DNA from: Periconia sp. R9002
Taxonomy: Eukaryota; Ascomycota; Dothideomycetes; Pleosporales; Periconiaceae
Assembly (NCBI GenBank): GCA_023627715.1
Contig: JAMAHW010000020.1
Location: 372,001 to 436,000 of the forward strand
Length of the DNA stretch: 64,000 bases
Direction of reading: 5' to 3'
The first letter of the stretch is position 1. The number at the start of each line of letters is the position of its first letter. The notes beneath the pieces are model-generated. The model was not told the DNA's origin. It saw nothing but the letters and a program-made list of their open reading frames with translations, and made no database searches. The position numbers and the translations under genes are program-made. Positions 60,041 through 64,000 of the stretch are shown here, one piece after another.

Positions 60041-61573
60041 ATGGCAACCCAGTTCCCGCCCCCGTCGAAACGTCAAAAGCGCGAAGCCCTTGAAACAACT
60101 CGCACCCAGACGACGCCCGCAACGATTCCAGATGGCAGCATACGTATCCGATTTGTCGATCAATCTACTGGTACCTCCTCCGATCTGCCGGTCCTCACAG
60201 TCCCTCTTTCGCAAGCTTCGACCTCGAATCTCAACCTACTACTCAACGAGTTGAAAGACCAGTCTGACGATCGAATCCCATACCGGTTCTACCATTCCAG
60301 CTCCACCGAGGCGCTGGGCGACAAAGAAGATGTATGGACTAGTCTTGTGAAGCCAGGGAAGGTCAGCAGTGAAGAGGAGGTTGTTCTGCAGTATGCGCCA
60401 CAGGCGGTTTTTCGGGTAAAGGCTGTCAGTCGGTGCGCGGCAGCAGTGAGTGGACATGGTGATAACATTCTCGCGGTGCAATTCTCGCCCAAGGACTCTA
60501 GCAGAATGGCAAGCGGAAGCGGTGATAAGACGGTCAGGATATGGGATTGCGATACTGGTACCCCAGCCCATACCCTCAAGGGCCATTCTCGCTGGGTACT
60601 TGCAGTGAGCTATTCACCCGACGGCTCCCTCCTTGCCTCAGGAGGTTACGACAACGAAGTTAGGATATGGGACCCGGTGGGTGGTAAACAAATAGGAGGT
60701 GCACTCAAGGGGCACACAAATTTCATAACTAGTCTTTGCTGGGAGCCATTCCATCTACAAGAGCAAGGTCGGCCTCGCGTGGCCTCGTCGAGTAAGGACG
60801 GTACTGTGCGCGTCTGGGATGCTGTAGGCGGGCGTCAAGATTTTGCTTTGACGGGACACAAGAGCAGCGTAACGTGCGTCAAATGGGGCGGTACAGGGCG
60901 GATCTACACGTCTTCACACGATAAAACCATCAAAGTGTGGGACAGTACAACTGGCACCCTCGTGCATACACTGTCGGGCCATGCGCATTGGGTCAACCAC
61001 CTTGCCCTCTCCACCGATTTTGTCCTCCGAACCGCTTATCATGATCACACGCGGAAAGTACCATCGTCGGTGGAAGAGAAGTTAGCCAAAGCGCGGAGTC
61101 GGTTTGAAAAGGCGGCCACCATCAACGGTGAGGTGGTGGAGCGCTTGGCAACAGCATCGGAGGACTGCACCATTTTCCTTTGGACACCGCTTTCAAGCCC
61201 AAAGCCAGTGACGCGCATGACAGGCCACCAAAAGCAAATCAACCAAGTCTGCTTTTCGCCCGATGGCACGCTTCTGGCGTCGGCGGCCTGGGACAATCAT
61301 GTCAAGCTGTGGTCTGCGCGAGACGGTAAATTCTTGTTTACTTTGAGAGCGCACGTAGGGCCCGTGTACATGACCAGTTTCTCTGCAGATAGTCGACTGT
61401 TGGCAAGCTGTAGCAAAGACACGACTTTGAAGGTGTGGGACATGCGAACTGGCAAACTGAAGGAAGACCTGCCAGGGCACAAGGATCAAGTCTTTGCGCT
61501 AGATTGGAGCCCTGACGGCGAAAAGGTGGGGAGCGGAGGAGCAGATAAGCAGGTTAGGATCTGGAGGCATTGA
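60041..61573 (+). CDS. rsa4: Ribosome assembly protein 4 (Rsa4/Notchless)
   Basis: Rsa4 binds pre-60S particles and is removed by the AAA ATPase Rea1 (midasin) during late nuclear maturation. A single exon encodes 510 residues starting MATQFPPPSKRQKREALE, normal for the family. The N-terminal NLE ubiquitin-like domain (SIRIRFVDQSTGTSSDLPVL through ELKDQSDDRIPYRFYHSS) holds the MIDAS-contacting region. It is followed by eight WD40 repeats (for example GHGDNILAVQFSPKDSSRMA, GHSRWVLAVSYSPDGSLLAS, GHTNFITSLCWEP, GHAHWVNHLALSTDFVLRTA, GHKDQVFALDWSPDGEKVGS), ending KQVRIWRH. The long insert before ATASEDCTIFLW is typical of Notchless. It is divergent from msh4. Confidence 0.96.
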   Translation: MATQFPPPSKRQKREALETTRTQTTPATIPDGSIRIRFVDQSTGTSSDLPVLTVPLSQASTSNLNLLLNELKDQSDDRIPYRFYHSSSTEALGDKEDVWTSLVKPGKVSSEEEVVLQYAPQAVFRVKAVSRCAAAVSGHGDNILAVQFSPKDSSRMASGSGDKTVRIWDCDTGTPAHTLKGHSRWVLAVSYSPDGSLLASGGYDNEVRIWDPVGGKQIGGALKGHTNFITSLCWEPFHLQEQGRPRVASSSKDGTVRVWDAVGGRQDFALTGHKSSVTCVKWGGTGRIYTSSHDKTIKVWDSTTGTLVHTLSGHAHWVNHLALSTDFVLRTAYHDHTRKVPSSVEEKLAKARSRFEKAATINGEVVERLATASEDCTIFLWTPLSSPKPVTRMTGHQKQINQVCFSPDGTLLASAAWDNHVKLWSARDGKFLFTLRAHVGPVYMTSFSADSRLLASCSKDTTLKVWDMRTGKLKEDLPGHKDQVFALDWSPDGEKVGSGGADKQVRIWRH

Positions 61574-63745
61574 TGAGGGTGATTGTGTTTCAGGGGCCTT
61601 ATGTTTGTTTACCATTGAGTGCACGAGTGTTTGTTGCAATAAACGGTGCAATGGCGAAAGAGCGAACGAGTCAAGAAGACGCCAATGCAAGATGGGTTGG
61701 GGCCGCATTTTAGTACACGGTAAAAAGAAATTAAGCATGTGGGCCGGCTTAGATAAGGTGGACTGTCACGGCGGGAAAAGCGAAAAGAGAGAGAGAGCGC
61801 GAGAAAAAAAAATTGGAAAAATTGGAGAGCAATTAAAAGTGGAGCAAGGGATTGACTAGATGCAAGAAAGTGAGATTGCCTTGGGAGGAGAAGACATGAT
61901 TAACGACATCAACCACAGGGGTGCAGGCAATTGCAAAGAAAAGAAGAAGCATTCAGCGAGGCGATTCTTGATGAGTTCCAACGTTATCAAATGTGCCATT
62001 TCGTACTCGTAAACAGAGTCTGAGGCTGCAGTGCCCCCAGACTTGGCAATGGCGCGAAAAGCTTGAACGCAGATCCTGGAGGTGGGTCAAGGACATGGAC
62101 ATGGACATGGACATGGTGCAGGTATGACGAGAGATGAATGGAGAGATTGTCCACTGGAAACTTGACCAAGATAGGGTGTGTATATAGTTATGGACAAACC
62201 GAAGGGGGAGGGGAGGTGAAAAGAAGCAATTGTGCGGGCACGTGTGCACACGGATTTGATACGACAAGACATGTCAAGCGGATGCATGACGAGTGTCGAG
62301 GGGACGCAATAGCTATGTCGTTACTCATCCCATTTGTCAGGGAAGAGCAGAGGCGATGAGACAACAGACAACGAGGGCACGAAGCAAGCGTGACGAGGTG
62401 GACAGGGATCGTGCAGCAAGTCTAGTGCGATAATGGACTAGCTGCGCGATATGGGCAGGGATCAAGGGGGAGGTACCGAACGTTTGCGTGGGCGGGCAAC
62501 TGCGAACGAGGTCCACGGCTTTCCTTTAGGGTAGGTAGCTAGGTTACCTAGGTACATACTTTTATGGCATCCGCCTTCTCCTTGCTGGCCGAAGCACCAG
62601 CCCAGCAAGCCATTGAGACAATGGTTAACCATCCTTTACATCACCGCTCACGTGTCTTGCCATTGTTGAATCCCCGTGGGATCAATGTGCGTGGGAGCGA
62701 GAGACAAGCAATGGCAGAATCTGCACGATCGACATCATCAGTGGCCCCGGCGGCGGACTGATTGGTCGATGCGGGCAGCCATGACAAGAGCAGTAGCGAA
62801 ACGAAACGGAAAAGGGCACAAACAAACTGGCTGACTGGGCGACGCCCGCGAAAATGGCAAGCGTGTTCGGCCTAGCTACCCTGCCCTGGTGCTCTGCTTG
62901 TGTGAGTGATTGCGGCGGTAAGTAACAGCCCACCCCGGTTCCTGGCTCGGGCTGGGCTGCATGCTAGACCGGGCAAGCTCTGCAAGCTCTAGCTTTTGCT
63001 TTTCTCTGCTTCTCTTCTGCCCTTCCCTCTCTTCCTCCTCTGCTCTCACCCGCGCTTTCGTCCCTCCACTCTCCACTCCTCTCTCCAGCTCCTGCTCTAG
63101 CGGCCCAGCCCTCCCACGTAAGTATCATGCTTTGCTTCTTCCCTGTCCTCCAACCCTCGCCTGCCCACAAATTGCACGCTCCACCCGAATCGAGACGCTC
63201 GAGCCGGATGACCCGCCGGTCCCGGACGGCCACAAACGCGACCAAACAAATGCCTCACTTATCGCACATTTTTCGGCCAATGCACGAGCTTCTATAAGAC
63301 CTCGACGCCGCCTGCCTCGCCCGTCCTTCTCCTTCGCTGTTCAATGCTGCGTTGCCACACCTGCTCTCTCTTCCGCTCTGTTTCTCTTGCGACCGTGAAA
63401 GTGGTGGTCCCATCGCGCTGACAAGTCTCTTCCTCAACAACCAGCCTCTATCCAACCCAACTCGCTCAATCAATCCATCGTTGCCATCTCAACGTTTCTT
63501 CACATCCCAAAGGTATGCCGCAATCGCCCTTCGCCATGTCATGGAGGCCTCTGTCACCGCCAATCGCTTGCCTGTGCGCATTGGCCTGCTTCCAAGACGT
63601 CAAGCCTCTGCCAATCCTTCCGCCGTCTGCGTCGACCGTGCCATGCCCACCATCCGCTTCCAACCAATTCCTTCATCTCATGGCATATTGCTCTCGCATC
63701 AATTCCGAATCGCAACTGACAAACGTTACCTAGAAATAAATCGCA
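61574..63745. other. Gene-free 2.2-kb stretch with long C/T-rich leader
   Basis: 61574-62950 has no supported gene; ORFs on both strands lack family resemblance. A GGACAT hexanucleotide run lies at 62091-62116. From about 62980 to 63745 the + strand is strongly C/T-rich with several short ATG-started ORFs, consistent with a long untranslated leader of the small gene at 63746, possibly containing uORFs or an unrecognised intron. Confidence 0.45.
62091..62116. repeat. (GGACAT)4 hexanucleotide microsatellite
   Basis: Four perfect GGACAT units plus GG in the intergenic region downstream of rsa4. Confidence 0.85.
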
Positions 63746-63994
63746 ATGGCCGCCATCGATATGTCCCTTGTCGCCCGCAGCGAGGCTGCCGTCTCTCATC
63801 TCATTAAGCGCAAGAACTGGGCTGCCCGGGAACCCGGTGTCATCCTGGTCTTCGCCATTGTTGGCGCTGTTGGCATCCTGCTGATTGGACTCCTCGTCCA
63901 GAAGAGGGTAAGTTCACCTTGGCCTTTGCAGCTTTCCTGTACACGCTCGCTAATTACACTCTTGCAGCTTGCCGCCCGCAAAACCCCCGCATAG
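63746..63994 (+). CDS. 62-aa single-pass membrane protein
   Basis: Two exons (63746-63907, 63968-63994) give 62 residues: MAAIDMSLVARSEAAVSHLI, then KRKNWAAREPGV, a hydrophobic helix ILVFAIVGAVGILLIGLLV and a basic end QKRLAARKTPA. The 60-bp intron has gtaagt, a ctaat branch site and cttgcag. The N-terminal part with RKNWAAREPGVI resembles a conserved short fungal hypothetical protein; no function is known. The membrane helix with a positively charged C-terminus suggests a tail-anchored or small ER/mitochondrial membrane protein. The gene ends six bases from the window edge, so its 3' flank is not seen, and a different acceptor beyond the window is possible. Confidence 0.65.
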   Translation: MAAIDMSLVARSEAAVSHLIKRKNWAAREPGVILVFAIVGAVGILLIGLLVQKRVSSPWPLQLSCTRSLITLLQLAARKTPA

Positions 63995-64000
63995 AGATAC

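Overview
The window is nuclear DNA from a filamentous ascomycete (Pezizomycotina). The evidence is short GT-AG introns of about 50-65 bp with CTAAC/CTGAC branch sites, fungal forms of eukaryotic housekeeping genes, Shr3, a Kip2/KipA-type kinesin, a fungal DDG-synthase cluster, and a decayed gene whose stop codons all look like C:G to T:A changes. Dothideomycetes is my best guess for the class, but the sequence alone does not settle it. I rebuilt exon structures by eye from splice signals and family conservation; the joined reading frames close without internal stops unless noted.

Left part (1-20.3 kb): the 5' end of an NCX-type cation exchanger running off the left edge (-); condensin kleisin Brn1 (+); a dienelactone hydrolase pseudogene (+) carrying a ~109-bp repeat; SSU-processome WD40 protein Utp13 (-); an orphan multi-pass membrane protein (+); a Kip2-like kinesin (+); and a FUT8-like type II membrane glycosyltransferase (+).

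Centre-left (21-27.5 kb): a three-gene cluster that reads as a mycosporine pathway. It has an ATP-grasp ligase (mysC-like, -), a COMT-family O-methyltransferase (-) and, divergently, a sugar-phosphate cyclase of the desmethyl-4-deoxygadusol synthase type (mysA-like, +). Expected flow is sedoheptulose 7-phosphate to desmethyl-4-deoxygadusol to 4-deoxygadusol to an amino-acid-conjugated oxo-mycosporine. No second-amine enzyme (MysD or MysE type) is seen. This is the most notable system in the window.

Centre-right (28.8-45.2 kb): mitochondrial pyruvate carrier Mpc1 (-); SmB with a 9-nt micro-exon and a non-AG 3' splice site (-); ribosomal protein L11 (+), divergent from SmB; a second copy of the dispersed repeat; a four-TM fungal membrane protein (-); a disordered orphan protein (-); enolase (-); and proteasome subunit beta-4 (Pre1, +), whose start codon is split by an intron.

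Right part (45.4-64 kb): Pex1 (-) divergent from Mcm7 (+); Shr3 (+); a small RRM-like protein (+); Msh4 in 15 exons (-) divergent from ribosome-assembly factor Rsa4 (+); and a 62-aa single-TM protein at the right edge. No rRNA, CRISPR array or convincing tRNA gene was seen. Long gene-free stretches (10.5-13.4, 16.6-18.3, 32.3-34.8, 36.3-39.6, 53.6-55.0, 61.6-63.7 kb) hold leaders, simple repeats and spurious ORFs.
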